From Microthrixaceae bacterium (lineage in GTDB: Bacteria > Actinomycetota > Acidimicrobiia > Acidimicrobiales > DATDAH01): a DNA stretch of 64,000 bases. The notes below the pieces were generated by a model. That model was not told the DNA's origin. It ran no database searches and saw nothing but the letters and a program-made list of their open reading frames with translations. Below, in pieces: positions 54,836-63,666 of the stretch. Location of the stretch: positions 16,757-80,756 of the forward strand of contig JACJWK010000017.1 in the NCBI GenBank assembly GCA_020637195.1, read 5' to 3'. Position 1 is the stretch's first letter, and each line of letters begins with the position of its first letter. The translations under genes were made by a program, and so were the position numbers.

Positions 54836-56056
54836 TCAGCGGCCGAAGGCGTCGATCTGGGCCTCGACCAGGGCGAGCAGGTCGCCGAGGGTGAAGTTGT
54901 AGTCGGCGACGTGCAGCGAGTCGCCGTCCTCGAGCACCGGCGAGACGTGGTCGACGGTGCGGGTGTCACCGGGCGGCGGGTCGGCGGCGATGGACAGGTA
55001 CACCTGGCCGTCGGGGGTCTCGGCGCACTCGGCGGTGTAGCGGTCGGGGATGATCTCGGTGGCGGTCTCGACGCCCGGCACCGACACACCGAAGTACCCG
55101 GCCTCGAGGCGGTCGTCGCCGTCGACCAGTTGGGTCGGGTTCACGCACGCCCGGACCGTCCCGTCGTCCACCGGGTCCACGAAGTCGGGGGGCCGGCTCG
55201 CGGCGTAGGAGTCGAAGCCCACGGCGCAGCCCGTCTCGTCCGACCCACCGCACAAGGGGATCTCCTGGAAGGTGCCGCCCACCGTCTCGCCGGGCGGGAC
55301 CCGTAGCCGACCGGTCGGCCCGATCAGCAGCGCCGACACGAGGCGGCCCCGCATCGGCGGTGAGTCGTCGAACTCCTGCTGGAGCAGGCGGATGAGATGG
55401 TGGCTGCCCTGCGAGTGGCCCAGCAGGACGATCGGCCGCCCGTCGTTCGAGTCGGCCATGTAGGTCTGGAAGGCGTCGAGCACGTCGGCGTAGGCCGTGG
55501 CGAACGGGTCGAGGGTGTACAGGTCGTCGACCTCGTCGTCCTCGTCGGGGTAGCTGGCGAGGGTGGCCTGGCGGTAGCGGGGCACGTACAGGTCGCAGAG
55601 CGACGCGAAGCGGGCGGCCTGGAACTGCGTGGTGATGGTCTCGAGCGGGTTGGGCTCGTCGAACGGGTGGTTGCCGGGCTCGGCCGAGTAGTCGAGGGTG
55701 GGGTACACGTAGAAGCAGTCGGCCGCCGGGTCGGCGGCGGGCTCGAACGGCATCACGGTGCGGGTGCCGTCGGGGGCGACCTCGGTGGCGGTCAGGTCCT
55801 GGTCGCAGACGTCGCCGGCCAGGTCGGGCCGGCACAGCCAGTGGGCGTCGTCGGCGTAGACGTCGCTGGTGTGCCCGGCGTAGGGGTTCTCGAAGGGGGC
55901 GTCCGCTGCCCCGACCGTCGTGGTGGTCGTGGTGGACCCCGTCGTGCCCGCCGGCGCGGCGCCTTCGCCGTCACCCCCGCAGGCAGCGGCGCCGGCCGCG
56001 ACGCCCGCGAGCAGGAGCACGACGAGCAGGCGGCGGGGTCGTCGCAGGAGGGGCAC
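54836..56056 (-). CDS. DUF3089 alpha/beta-hydrolase lipoprotein
   Basis: 406 residues. Lipobox in LLLAGVAAGAAACGG and a Thr-rich linker. CFYVYPTLDYS, FASLCDLYVPRYRQATL and the nucleophile elbow LGHSQGSHHLIRLL (Ser in GHSQG) mark DUF3089, an alpha/beta-hydrolase family. A likely catalytic His lies near VDHVSPVL. It is probably an exported esterase or lipase. The 5' end is close to the divergent tRNA gene. Confidence 0.82.
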   Translation of the reverse strand: MPLLRRPRRLLVVLLLAGVAAGAAACGGDGEGAAPAGTTGSTTTTTTVGAADAPFENPYAGHTSDVYADDAHWLCRPDLAGDVCDQDLTATEVAPDGTRTVMPFEPAADPAADCFYVYPTLDYSAEPGNHPFDEPNPLETITTQFQAARFASLCDLYVPRYRQATLASYPDEDDEVDDLYTLDPFATAYADVLDAFQTYMADSNDGRPIVLLGHSQGSHHLIRLLQQEFDDSPPMRGRLVSALLIGPTGRLRVPPGETVGGTFQEIPLCGGSDETGCAVGFDSYAASRPPDFVDPVDDGTVRACVNPTQLVDGDDRLEAGYFGVSVPGVETATEIIPDRYTAECAETPDGQVYLSIAADPPPGDTRTVDHVSPVLEDGDSLHVADYNFTLGDLLALVEAQIDAFGR

Positions 56057-56111
56057 ACCCCAGTATGGGACGGCCGCCCGCCGGCGGCGCCAGTAGGCTG
56101 ACGACTCCTCC

Positions 56112-56185
56112 GGGGCTGTAGCTCAGCTGGCGAGAGCACCTGCTTTGCAAGCAGGGGGTCGTGGGTTCAAGTCCCATCAGCTCCA
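56112..56185 (+). tRNA. tRNA-Ala (anticodon UGC)
   Basis: The acceptor arms GGGGCTG and CAGCTCC pair over 7 bp (one G-U), with discriminator A at 56185. D arm starts at GCTC. Anticodon stem CCTGC/GCAGG encloses TTTGCAA, anticodon TGC at 56146-56148. The T arm carries GGGTTCAAGTCCC. CCA is not encoded. Its 3' part is repeated at 60183-60227, so the gene served as an integration site. Confidence 0.95.
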
Positions 56186-56189
56186 CTGC
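56170..56189 (+). other. attL-like direct repeat in the tRNA-Ala 3' end
   Basis: AGTCCCATCAGCTCCACTGC is identical to 60208-60227. Similarity extends back through the T arm and anticodon stem to about 56141. This is the usual crossover region for tyrosine integrases that use tRNA genes. Confidence 0.75.
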
Positions 56190-56289
56190 CCGTTGTGGTT
56201 CTCACAACGGCGCGGCCGTCGATGAACGGCAGGTGGGATTGCCACGCAAGACCGACGGCCGTTCGAGCATCCTCTTCGAATGATCGTCA

Positions 56290-57305
56290 TCACCCGTGAG
56301 CGGCGATGCGAGGGCGTCCGGAGCTGCGCGAAGCCGTCGCGGTCAGGTGTACGCCAGCCGGGACCTCGACGGCCAGGAGCGCTGGGTACTGCACCGTCCA
56401 CGCAAGCGCGCCTGACGCCGACCAGGCCCTCCGCGCCTCATCCGCAAAGTCGAGGTGGCCAACACTGGGCGATTGCCCTACCGTCGCCCAGCTCGCCGAC
56501 CAGTGGAACGCCGCCGACGCAACGACTGGTCGCCGCACCGGGCGGGGAGTACCGGCGTCAGCTCGACCAGTGATCCTCCCGCTCGGCGATGAGCTGGTCC
56601 GCCGTCCACCGCACGCCAACTCGACCTCGCCTACCATCGATGGCCGCCGACGGCGCCGGGCCCGCCACAACCCGGGTCGCCCACACCATCCTGCGGTCGA
56701 TGCTCACCCAGGCCGTCCGCTGGGGCCCAATCCCGCCAACCCCTGCCGCGCACGCCCGGCCGCCCCACGAGCACCACTCCCCATCGAGCCGCCCGACCCC
56801 GCCGCCGTCACGAAGTCTCGCCTCGATCGACGCGACCTGCGCTCGCCGCTTCGTCCGTCTCGCCGCCACCATCGGCTGTCGACGCTCGAGCTGCGTGCCT
56901 GCTGGATGACATCGACCTCGAGCGCGGATCGATGCCGTCGCCCGCCTCGAACCGGTGGCATCAGGACTACCAAGACCGGCGCGCCAGGCCATGGCCTCGA
57001 CCCCGCCACCGTCGTCGCGGTGACCCGCTGGCGGTCCACCCTGACCGAGCTCGCCCTGGCTGTCCCGTGCGGACACCTGAGGTGTTCCCGCCGACCGGGA
57101 CCTGACCTGACCGGTCAACCCGTCGGTGATGTCGCACCAGGTGAGCCGCGAAGGCTGAGGGCCCGGGGCGTTCGCCTCCACGACCTGCGCATTTATGGCG
57201 TCGCGCATGCTGGCCGCCGGCGTCGCCTGCGCACCGTGCTAACCGGCTCGGCCACCCAACCCCGCCACCACCCTGCGGGTCTACGCCCACCATCCCGGCG
57301 GTAGA
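56290..57305 (+). pseudogene. Tyrosine integrase relic
   Basis: Pieces in different plus frames follow the order of a phage-type integrase: GQVYASRDLDGQERWVLH (AP2-like arm-binding part), CPTVAQLADQWNAAD, EYRRQLDQ, TRVAHTILRSMLTQAVRWG with NPAAHARPP-like end (core-binding), FVRLAATIGCRRS (first catalytic Arg), then LHDLR and TTLRVYAHH (the HxxR box and region of the catalytic Tyr). Several frameshifts and stops separate them. Position directly after the tRNA gene agrees. It is not functional as read. Confidence 0.75.
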
Positions 57306-57879
57306 TCGGGCCGCTGCCGACATTTGTCCTCGGCGTCTGTTGGACAGGCAGGGCGGGACCGTCTGATACGCCGAGCGCGGATGTGGCGCTGGACCGGGCG
57401 CAGACGTCCGAAGCGGAGGGAAGAACCAGATCGTTTCCAGGGCCACGAAGGGACGACGAAGAGACGTCGCGGTAGACGCTGTCGGGCGAGAAAACTACTG
57501 CCACCATCAGTCCGCCGGCGATGGAGACGAAAGCGGCGGTGCCTGCTGCCTTGGCGCCCGTCCGACGTCGATGAACTTCATCGGTTAGCGTGCACGGTGA
57601 TGCCGCCATGCCGAAGACCGCGACAGCGCCCAGAGCCACCTGAGCTGCAGATCCAATCCGGGCTCGGCTGGATCGAGGCGTCCGTGGGTCCTCGTCGCCC
57701 AGGACGGCCTGACGGCGAAGAAGCCGACGACGAGACTAGGGCCAGCAGAGCGCCGGCCAGCAGACCAACAAGCACGAACAGATTCCGCTACCGCTGACCC
57801 ACTCACCACCGTACGGGCAGGGCGTGACGTGGTTTTTGTGATCGAGCGACACCAGCGCCCCGGGCGCCTCCTCGACGAG
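57306..57879. other. Gap of about 570 bases without a confident gene
   Basis: On the minus strand a frame ending at 57193 has hydrophobic parts (ALGAVAVFGMAAS, AAFVSIAGGLMVAVVF), and another frame upstream reads LVGLLAGALLALVSS. Together they might be a small membrane protein broken by a frameshift. The first frame overlaps the integrase relic, so I do not call a gene. Confidence 0.35.
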
Positions 57880-58722
57880 TCAGGCTGATCCAGACTCGGC
57901 GCATCGATGGGTCTTCTTCCACCGCGCCGAGTTCTGCGAAGGTGGCGGGTTCACGACGAACTCGGCCAGTGCGGCAACGAGAGGACCGATCTCCTGGTCG
58001 AGCAGAACGCGCAGGAAGGGCACCACGCGCGCCTGTGCGTTGCGCTCTCGATCGCCGAAGGACAGGTAGAACTGGACCTCGCCACTCATCTCATGAGGCC
58101 ATCCACAGGTGAGAGTCGCCTCGCCGTCAGCCCAAGAGCCCATCGTGAGCGGCACCTTGCTGGGCGGATCCGCGGGGTCATGGCCCCACAGCAACGTCTG
58201 GAAGTACCCGGTGAGCACCGGTAGGGCCCGGTGCTTGTCGACGTCGTCCATCTGCCGAAGCGACTGCATCCTCTCGTAGCGCCAATCCTGGCGGTACGGC
58301 TGTGCGGCGTCGACCACGGTGTTGGCTGCAGGATGCGCACCAGCCACTCGCGCTTGACCAGTGGCGCCGCAGTCCGAGCACCGAGGCGGGTCATCCTCGA
58401 GAGGAAATCGAGTGCTGGTCCCCGGATCCTTACCGTTCGCGATGACCAACTGGCACGCGAGGTGATCAAGCGCAGATCGGGCGTTGTGGACACAGTCGCC
58501 TGCAATCGCCGACCAGGTGTTCGCCGTGGCCATGTCGGGTGGTGGGTGAGTAACCGTGAGTCGGCTGGTCGGCCATTCGACGGCAACGGCGAAGTCGTCA
58601 GCGTGCTCTTCGACCCAGATCCGGAAGGCCTCCTCGAAGGAGCGCAGATGGACCTCAGCTCGCTCGAGCTTCGCGTAGACGCCGCCAAGCGCAGGATGCT
58701 CGCGGCCGACCTCGCTGCTCAC
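57880..58722 (-). CDS. Hypothetical element-borne protein
   Basis: 280 residues. Helical start (YAKLERAEVHLRSFEEAFRIW), then a conserved-looking block WSAIAGDCVHNARSALDHLACQLVI and later QSLRQMDDVDKHRALPVL. The H-N-x-R-S-A-L-D-H phrase recurs in uncharacterised proteins of mobile elements and actinobacterial genomes, as far as I recall. A CSDCGA pair may bind metal. GTG 58722 overlaps the stop of the preceding frame (GTGA). Function unknown. Confidence 0.65.
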   Translation of the reverse strand: MSSEVGREHPALGGVYAKLERAEVHLRSFEEAFRIWVEEHADDFAVAVEWPTSRLTVTHPPPDMATANTWSAIAGDCVHNARSALDHLACQLVIANGKDPGTSTRFPLEDDPPRCSDCGATGQARVAGAHPAANTVVDAAQPYRQDWRYERMQSLRQMDDVDKHRALPVLTGYFQTLLWGHDPADPPSKVPLTMGSWADGEATLTCGWPHEMSGEVQFYLSFGDRERNAQARVVPFLRVLLDQEIGPLVAALAEFVVNPPPSQNSARWKKTHRCAESGSA

Positions 58723-58954
58723 GCGCTCCTCCGTCGCGCACGCACGGCGGCCAGCTCGTGCAGCGCCTGGGACGCGACCACGTGTGGGACGTCGAACTCT
58801 TCGGCGACGTCGGCCGGCATGACCCCGTGGCCAAGACCGTCGAGTCGGTCGACGAGCCGCTGAGCTCGTCGAGCGGGACCAGGCGCAGCGCGACCTCGCG
58901 TTGGTGTCGGTCGATGACGACGGGGCCTTGGCGGCGGAGCAGGTCGGCGACCAC
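58719..58954 (-). pseudogene. Small HTH-like gene upstream of the hypothetical protein, one frameshift
   Basis: Minus strand. The first part reads VADLLRRQGPVVIDRHQREV and VALRLVPLDEL. After one base loss near 58860 (GAGCTCAG where GAGCTCCAG is expected) the frame continues QRLVDRLDGLGHGVMPADVAEEFDVPHVV and ends ELAAVRARRRSA at a stop that overlaps the next gene. ADVAEEFDVPHVVASQAL looks like a helix-turn-helix. The 5' end is not clear. Confidence 0.45.
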
Positions 58955-59162
58955 TACGGCCGGCGCATCAAGTTGCCGCTCGCGACCGCTCCGAGCGGAG
59001 CAGATCCTCGTCGAGCTCTGTCGACGACTTACATGGCCATGCTCAACCCACTGCGCCGACCTTACGGTCGTCGAGCTGGAGCGCGCCCGCTCACTGGTCG
59101 AGCAACGGGTCGGGCACCTGCGGCTGATGCTCGAGGCGCCGCCCGCGACGAGCTAGGGCCGT

Positions 59163-59972
59163 TCAGACGGCGGGCGGAGCGATTGTCAGGGTGGCGGGTG
59201 CCTCCGTGAAGGAGCTGTCGTCGATGTAGCCGTTGACGCCGAGCTGCCCGCCGATGGTCGCTCCGTCGAAGACCGCCACGGCAGTCGTGCACTCCCGGCT
59301 GATCGCGCCAGTGGGTCCATAGCTGTCTGCCGCGCTGAACTGCTGCCCTGACGCATCAACGTAGGACTCGCTGAACATCGAGAGCTGCAACGGCGCCCCG
59401 GCTGCATTCTCGACCTTGTAGGCCACATAGATGCGATTGGTCTCGACGCCCTGGTAGGCACCGATTGGGGTGTACGTGATCCCCGCGATCGCGACGGGGT
59501 TGCCGCCGACCGAGAGGCGGGCGCGTGGATCCTCTCCGTTAATGGTGAAGTCCGTGAGTTGGTTTCCGTCGACCTCCAGGTCGCCGTAGGTGACGCATTG
59601 ATCACCGGTCTCGCCTTCGTCGCAGAGCCTGATCACTGAGCCGTCGACTTCGAGGGTCTGGTCGGCGAGAAGCCCTGCTGAACCACTCTGCGCGAGAGCT
59701 AGTGCGTTCTGCATAGTGGCGTAATCCCGAGCGGGGGTGCCCTCGCGAGAGGCGTCGATCGAGTCCTGGTCGTCCGTGATCGAGATGGTCGAGAGCGCTG
59801 TGAAGTACCGCTCGGCGACCTCACTGCCGGACGTCTCGGCTTCCGTCGATGAGGTGGTTGTGGCTGCAGTGTCGTCGGCACCGGTGTCGGCTTGGGTCTC
59901 GACCCCATCGCTTCCACAGCCGGCCGCCGCCACCGCAACGAGCAGGAGCATGGTGATCGTGATCCGCTGCAC
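59163..59972 (-). CDS. Lipoprotein of unknown function on the element
   Basis: 269 residues. Signal and lipobox in TITMLLLVAVAAAGCG. An acidic Thr/Ser linker leads to a region with SEVAERYFTALSTI, then a beta-rich domain (EDPRARLSVGGNPVAIAGI, GVETNRIYVAYKVENAAGAPLQL in parts) of the immunoglobulin-like kind seen in DUF4352-type lipoproteins. GTG 59972 is set by GGAGG five bases upstream. It is the last gene before the right-end repeat. Confidence 0.75.
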   Translation of the reverse strand: MQRITITMLLLVAVAAAGCGSDGVETQADTGADDTAATTTSSTEAETSGSEVAERYFTALSTISITDDQDSIDASREGTPARDYATMQNALALAQSGSAGLLADQTLEVDGSVIRLCDEGETGDQCVTYGDLEVDGNQLTDFTINGEDPRARLSVGGNPVAIAGITYTPIGAYQGVETNRIYVAYKVENAAGAPLQLSMFSESYVDASGQQFSAADSYGPTGAISRECTTAVAVFDGATIGGQLGVNGYIDDSSFTEAPATLTIAPPAV

Positions 59973-60207
59973 TGTTCCTCCCTGGGGTGAGGTGAGTTCC
60001 CGGGGCCGCCGGCTGGTCGACCCGGGCGCCGGCACCGTACAGCGCCGTGCGGGTACTCGTTCTGTACATCGCCGGTGTGACGCGCCACCGGATTGCCACC
60101 GGCGCACTCCCGTGCGACCCTTGCATGACCCTCGCTCAACGATCGGAAGCCCAACGATGCAGCGCATGCGAGGCCGTCGAATTGCTTTGCAAGCGGGGTC
60201 GGGTTCG

Positions 60208-60227
60208 AGTCCCATCAGCTCCACTGC
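60208..60227 (+). other. attR-like repeat with tRNA-Ala 3' half
   Basis: Identical to 56170-56189. From 60183 the sequence keeps TTGCTTTGCAAGC, a T-arm GGTTCGAGTCCC and the acceptor 3' strand CAGCTCCA. The 5' half of a tRNA is missing, so it is not a working gene. It marks the right end of the element. Confidence 0.75.
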
Positions 60228-60306
60228 TGCTGCCGATTTCACAACATCCAGGTGAAGAACCGCTGGTCAGCGGCAGGGTTTGAAATAGCGCAGTTTGGTC
60301 TCTCGC

Positions 60307-60576
60307 CTACCGAGGTGGAGGGGGCCCTGCACCTCCGGAGGGACGCGGCGGGCTGAGCGTGACCGGGGTGCTTGTGGTCGGTGTCGTGCGCTGAGTGCGG
60401 TGGGCGAGAGTGAGGCCTGCGGCGAGCACCCCGGCTGCGGCGAGGGCGCCGATGCCGAGCACGAGGGTGCCGACGACGCCGAGGGCGGTGACGCCAGCCG
60501 CGGCCAGGAGCAGCGGTGCGGCGCAGCAGGCGATGCAGGCGGCGGCACCGATCCCGGCGAGTCGGCTGCGGTTCAT
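60307..60576 (-). CDS. Small two-helix membrane protein with CIACC motif
   Basis: 89 residues. RLAGIGAAACIACCAAPLLLAAAG carries a CxxCC motif inside the first membrane helix. A second helix follows (LVLGIGALAAAGVLAAGLTLA), then a Pro/Thr tail. Cysteines in a first helix are typical of MerT/MerC-like and other thiol-metal transporters of mer-type loci. The ATG overlaps the stop of the MerR gene (ATGA). Role in metal transport is inferred. Confidence 0.65.
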   Translation of the reverse strand: MNRSRLAGIGAAACIACCAAPLLLAAAGVTALGVVGTLVLGIGALAAAGVLAAGLTLAHRTQRTTPTTSTPVTLSPPRPSGGAGPPPPR

Positions 60577-61317
60577 GCCGGCGCTCCGAACACGGCGGTG
60601 ACCAGGTCGGCGGCGTCGGCCGGTGCCCGCACCTCGAGAGCGATGCCGCGGTCGTCGATCGTGATGGCGAAGGCGAAGAACGTGCAGCAGCCCTGCTCGG
60701 CGGGCCGCCAGCCGTGTGAGCTCGTCGACCGGGACCTGAGCATCGAGCACGACCCGCACCCCGGCGACGTCGGGAAGCGGTTCGCGTGCGACGGCATGGT
60801 GGAGGAGCTCGCCCCAGTCGTCGGCTCTTCCGGGGATCTGGTCGGCGGGGAGGGTGCAGGCGATGGCCGGGTCCTGGCGGCCGAGCGCGACCGGCACGGG
60901 GTCGCTGCGGTGGGTGGCGACGCACGCGCACGTGTCGTCGCAGGGCCCGTCGGGAGCCGGTCCGCCCAGGTGAGCGGCGGCGGTCTCCAGCTGGGCGGTG
61001 AGCCGGATCAGCTCGGCGCTGCGCTGGCGGGCGTCGGCGATCTTGGTGGTGACCAGGTCGTGGAGGCGACGCTGGACCGGTCCACAGTCTTCGTCCTCCC
61101 ACAGCTGGGCGAGCTCGGTGATCTCGGTGAGGCTGCACCCGAGCTGCTTGGCGCGGGCGACGAACCGCAGCCGGGCCAGGGAGGCCTCGTCGTAGAGCCG
61201 GTAGCCCGCCGGCGTGCGGTCGACGGGTCCGATCACGCCGTGGTCCTCGTAGTAGCGCAGCGCCGAGGCGCTGAAGCCGCTCCGCTCGGCCACCTGGCCG
61301 ATGGTGAAGGTGTCCAT
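60573..61317 (-). pseudogene. MerR-family regulator with extra C-terminal domain, one frameshift
   Basis: N-terminal HTH: FTIGQVAERSGFSASALRYYEDHGVI, then RLRFVARAKQLGCSLTEITEL and a dimerisation helix. Cys residues in GPCDDTCACVATH follow. A C-terminal domain with VDELTRLAA breaks near 60725 (GCCCGCC where GCCGCC is expected). It continues in the next frame as EQGCCTFFAFAITIDDRGIALEVRAP to FGAPA at 60573. This composite form is common near mer-type genes. If the extra base is an error, the protein has about 247 residues. Whether it senses mercury is unknown. Confidence 0.75.
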
Positions 61318-61325
61318 GACGCCGA

Positions 61326-61356
61326 CGGTAGACCTTCGACCCGGCTCGAAGGTCAA
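61326..61356 (-). promoter_or_regulatory. MerR-type promoter and operator of the composite MerR gene
   Basis: On the minus strand TTGACC and CTACCG are 19 bases apart, the long spacing that needs a MerR protein to unwind. The spacer holds an 8-6-8 palindrome, ACCTTCGA-N6-TCGAAGGT (61332-61353). It precedes the MerR start by about 15 bases, so the gene is autoregulated. Confidence 0.75.
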
Positions 61357-61373
61357 GGCACGCCTGGGCGGGT

Positions 61374-61706
61374 TCAGGAGCGGGGGCCGAACATGATCAC
61401 CCCGACACCCATCAGGCAGATGGCGGCGCCGAGGTAGTCCCAGCGGTCGGGTTCGAAGCGGTCGACCAGGATCCCCCAGGCGAGGGAGCCGGCCACGAAG
61501 ACGCCGCCGTAGGCGGCGAGCACCCGCCCGAAGTTGTTGTCGGCCTGCTGGGCCGCCACCAGGCCATAGGCGCCGAGGGCGACAACGCCCGCCCCGATCC
61601 AGGCGACGCCACGGTGCTCGCGCACGCCCTGCCAGACCAGCCACGCCCCACCGATCTCGGCGACGGCGGCGAGCGCGAACAACAGGAGCGTGCGAGCCAC
61701 AGCCAT
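61374..61706 (-). CDS. YnfA/UPF0060 family small membrane protein
   Basis: 110 residues (ATG 61706; ATG 61715 adds three). Four helices. RTLLLFALAAVAEIGGAWLVWQ, then GRVLAAYGGVFVAGSLAWG and DYLGAAICLMGVGVIMFGP match the YnfA family, related in fold to small multidrug resistance proteins. It lies between the flavoprotein gene and the MerR promoter. An efflux role is possible but unproven for most of the family. Confidence 0.85.
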   Translation of the reverse strand: MAVARTLLLFALAAVAEIGGAWLVWQGVREHRGVAWIGAGVVALGAYGLVAAQQADNNFGRVLAAYGGVFVAGSLAWGILVDRFEPDRWDYLGAAICLMGVGVIMFGPRS

Positions 61707-61746
61707 GGGCCCCATCCTGTCACCGCTGGGCGGCCTGGCCGGTGGG

Positions 61747-63099
61747 TCAGAGCATGGAACCGAGGTCGGAGCCGACGGTGGGATAGGCGGCGGGCATCGA
61801 CGTCAGCTGTCGCGTGGTGAGGCCGAGCTTGATGGCGAGGCTGAAGAAGTTGACCAGCTCGCCGTAGCCGGGGCCGAGCAGGTGCGCGCCGAGGATCGTG
61901 TCGTTGGCGGTGTCGACGAGGACCTTGCTGGCTGCGGTCGTCTCCCCGACCCGGTAGTTCGAGTACCAGCCGCTGGTGTCGCGGTATCGGACGTCCACGT
62001 CCAGGCCGGCTGCTGTTGCCTCTTCTTCGAGGAGACCGACGCGGGCCAGCTCGGGGATGGTGAACACGACCGTGGGGACGCCGGTGTAGTCGGGCACGGT
62101 GGTCGTGCCGCCGAGCATGTTCGATGCTGCGACCTTGCCCTCGAACACCGCCACCGGGGTCAGCGGCTTGCCGGGGGTGTCGGCGGAGTCACCGGCGGCG
62201 TAGACGGCGGGGTTGGTGGCGCTCTGCAGGTGACCGGCGACGGCGACACCGGCGGTGCCGTGAGCGACGTTGGCCGCGTCGAGGGCGAGTCCGGACAGCT
62301 GCGGGATGCGCCCTGCGCCGTGGACGACGAGATCGGTGTCGACTTCGGCGGGGTCGCCGGCGGTTTCCAGTGTGACGCGGTACCCGGAGCTGGCGGGCTC
62401 GATGGCGGTGATCGTCGTCTGCGAGCGCACCTCGATGCCGGCCTCAGCGCTCCGTCTCACCAGGAGCTCTACAAGGTCGGGGTCGAAGGCCTTGAGCGGG
62501 CGGACGCCGCGGTCGATGATCACCGCTCGGGCACCGGCCCGGGCGGCGATGTGGGCGAACTCGAAGGACACGAACCCGCCGCCCACGAAGAGCACTCGGC
62601 GGGGGAGGTCCTCCAGCTCCAAGAAGTCGGTGCTGTCGATCAAATGCTCGCAGCCCGGAAGATCCAGGGGGCGGGGCTGCGCGCCGGTGGCGACCAGGAA
62701 GTGCTTCGCCTCGTACCCGACACCGTCGACGTCGAGTCGGTGCTCGGTCTCGAAGCGGGCGGTGCCGTGCAGGGTCACGACACCGTTGCGGATGAGCCCG
62801 GATTCCATGTTCTCGGGGACAGGGCCGGTGAAGCCGCGCTTGTGCTCCATCAGGTCGGCCCAGTTGATGGTCATCCCATCCGTGTCGATGCCCTTGCCGG
62901 CCATGAGGCGGGCGCTGTCGATGATCTCGGCCCCGCGGCGCAGGATCTTCTTGGGGTCACAGCCACGCAGGGCGCAGGTGCCTCCGTAGGGGAGCTCGTC
63001 GACGATCGCGACCTTCCACCCTCGAGAAGCGCACTTGTTCGCCGCTGCGGTCCCGGCCATTCCTGCACCGATGACGATCAGGTCGAATGCGTCGGTCAT
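61747..63099 (-). CDS. MerA-like FAD/NAD(P) disulfide oxidoreductase
   Basis: 450 residues. FAD site in DLIVIGAGMAGTAAA, redox-active pair in GGTCALRGCDPKKILRRG, NAD(P) site in RVLFVGGGFVSFEFAHIA, second FAD site VYAAGDSADTPG, and a dimerisation domain with FTIPELARVGL and AYPTVGSDL. The fold is that of glutathione and mercuric reductases. The N-terminal metal-binding domain and the C-terminal vicinal Cys-Cys of true MerA are both absent (it ends SDLGSML). It may therefore reduce a disulfide or low-molecular thiol instead of Hg(II). ATG overlaps the previous gene by four bases. Confidence 0.8.
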   Translation of the reverse strand: MTDAFDLIVIGAGMAGTAAANKCASRGWKVAIVDELPYGGTCALRGCDPKKILRRGAEIIDSARLMAGKGIDTDGMTINWADLMEHKRGFTGPVPENMESGLIRNGVVTLHGTARFETEHRLDVDGVGYEAKHFLVATGAQPRPLDLPGCEHLIDSTDFLELEDLPRRVLFVGGGFVSFEFAHIAARAGARAVIIDRGVRPLKAFDPDLVELLVRRSAEAGIEVRSQTTITAIEPASSGYRVTLETAGDPAEVDTDLVVHGAGRIPQLSGLALDAANVAHGTAGVAVAGHLQSATNPAVYAAGDSADTPGKPLTPVAVFEGKVAASNMLGGTTTVPDYTGVPTVVFTIPELARVGLLEEEATAAGLDVDVRYRDTSGWYSNYRVGETTAASKVLVDTANDTILGAHLLGPGYGELVNFFSLAIKLGLTTRQLTSMPAAYPTVGSDLGSML

Positions 63100-63338
63100 C
63101 GCCGCGTTCGGTCCAGCTGCGCTGCTCGGTCGCCACAACCGAAGCGGTCCCCTCGGCGACGGTGGTCGAGGCGCCAGGCGATGGCCGCCACGACGCCGAG
63201 GCCGACGACGGACACCACGGTGAAGCGGCCGATCGCGGCCAGCGCCACACCTCCAGCCAGTCCGGCGATGAGCGCTGTCGCCCCGCAGCACACGATCGCG
63301 CCGGCCAGCGCAGCGGGCACGAGGTTCCTGTCACGCAT
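63096..63338 (-). CDS. Small membrane protein with Cys-Cys pair
   Basis: 80 residues. LVPAALAGAIVCCGATALIAGLAGGVALA and RFTVVSVVGLGVVAAIAWRL form two helices (region descriptions), with a CCG in the first. A basic tail with one further Cys follows. It resembles the small metal-channel proteins of mer-type operons. It overlaps the thioredoxin-like gene (8 bp) before it and the flavoprotein gene (4 bp) after it. Confidence 0.65.
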   Translation of the reverse strand: MRDRNLVPAALAGAIVCCGATALIAGLAGGVALAAIGRFTVVSVVGLGVVAAIAWRLDHRRRGDRFGCGDRAAQLDRTRR

Positions 63339-63624
63339 CGAGGATCTCCTCGAGCTGAGCGGTCGTTGGAGACCCGGCCGGGCCGTCCGGGGTCTGGTAG
63401 ACGCGGCAGGCCAGCCCGAACGGCTCGTCACCCGAGGCGAAGGGATCCTCGCCGTCGACGAGGATCGTTGGCGAACCCCGGAATCGAGCCGCCTCTGCTT
63501 CCTCCGGCGTCCTCACCAGGCGACGCTCTACCGGCAGGCCCCGCCGCCGCGCTACGTCATCCAGGCGCTCGGCGGCGACCTTCCAGTTCGGGCAGTCGTC
63601 GAAGTACAGCAGTTCCAGCCTCAC
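63331..63624 (-). CDS. Thioredoxin-fold protein of the DF (seleno)protein type
   Basis: 97 residues. RLELLYFDDCPNWKVAAERL has a single active cysteine in D-C-P-N-W, where thioredoxins have CxxC. GSPTILVDGEDPF and GLACRVYQTPDGPAGSPTT follow and are typical of this small family, often found in mercury or arsenic loci. It may deliver or reduce metal thiolates. It is the first gene after the divergent MerR promoter. Confidence 0.75.
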   Translation of the reverse strand: MRLELLYFDDCPNWKVAAERLDDVARRRGLPVERRLVRTPEEAEAARFRGSPTILVDGEDPFASGDEPFGLACRVYQTPDGPAGSPTTAQLEEILDA

Positions 63625-63666
63625 GAGGATCCTGTCGTGTGGGACGCAATGGCGATCTGCGAGCTA

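Larger units (their letters stand above)
56186..60227. mobile_element. Decayed 4-kb element integrated in tRNA-Ala
   Basis: It is bounded by the 20-bp repeat in the tRNA gene and its copy at 60208. Just inside the left end is a tyrosine-recombinase relic. The cargo is a hypothetical protein with an overlapping broken HTH gene and a lipoprotein. Codon use and base composition are less extreme than in flanking genes. No tail, capsid or conjugation gene is seen, so its class cannot be given. Confidence 0.65.

Noticed and set aside
58758..59156. A 132-residue plus-strand frame in the element
   Set aside because: It is opposite the minus-strand HTH-like frame, which overlaps the next gene by GTGA and has better amino-acid patterns. 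Evidence for the plus frame is weak.
60183..60227. A second tRNA-Ala gene
   Set aside because: Only the anticodon-to-acceptor 3' part is present; the D arm and 5' acceptor strand are missing. It is an integration scar.
61747..63099. Naming the flavoprotein merA
   Set aside because: The C-terminal vicinal cysteines and the N-terminal heavy-metal domain of mercuric reductase are absent, so the symbol would overstate the evidence.
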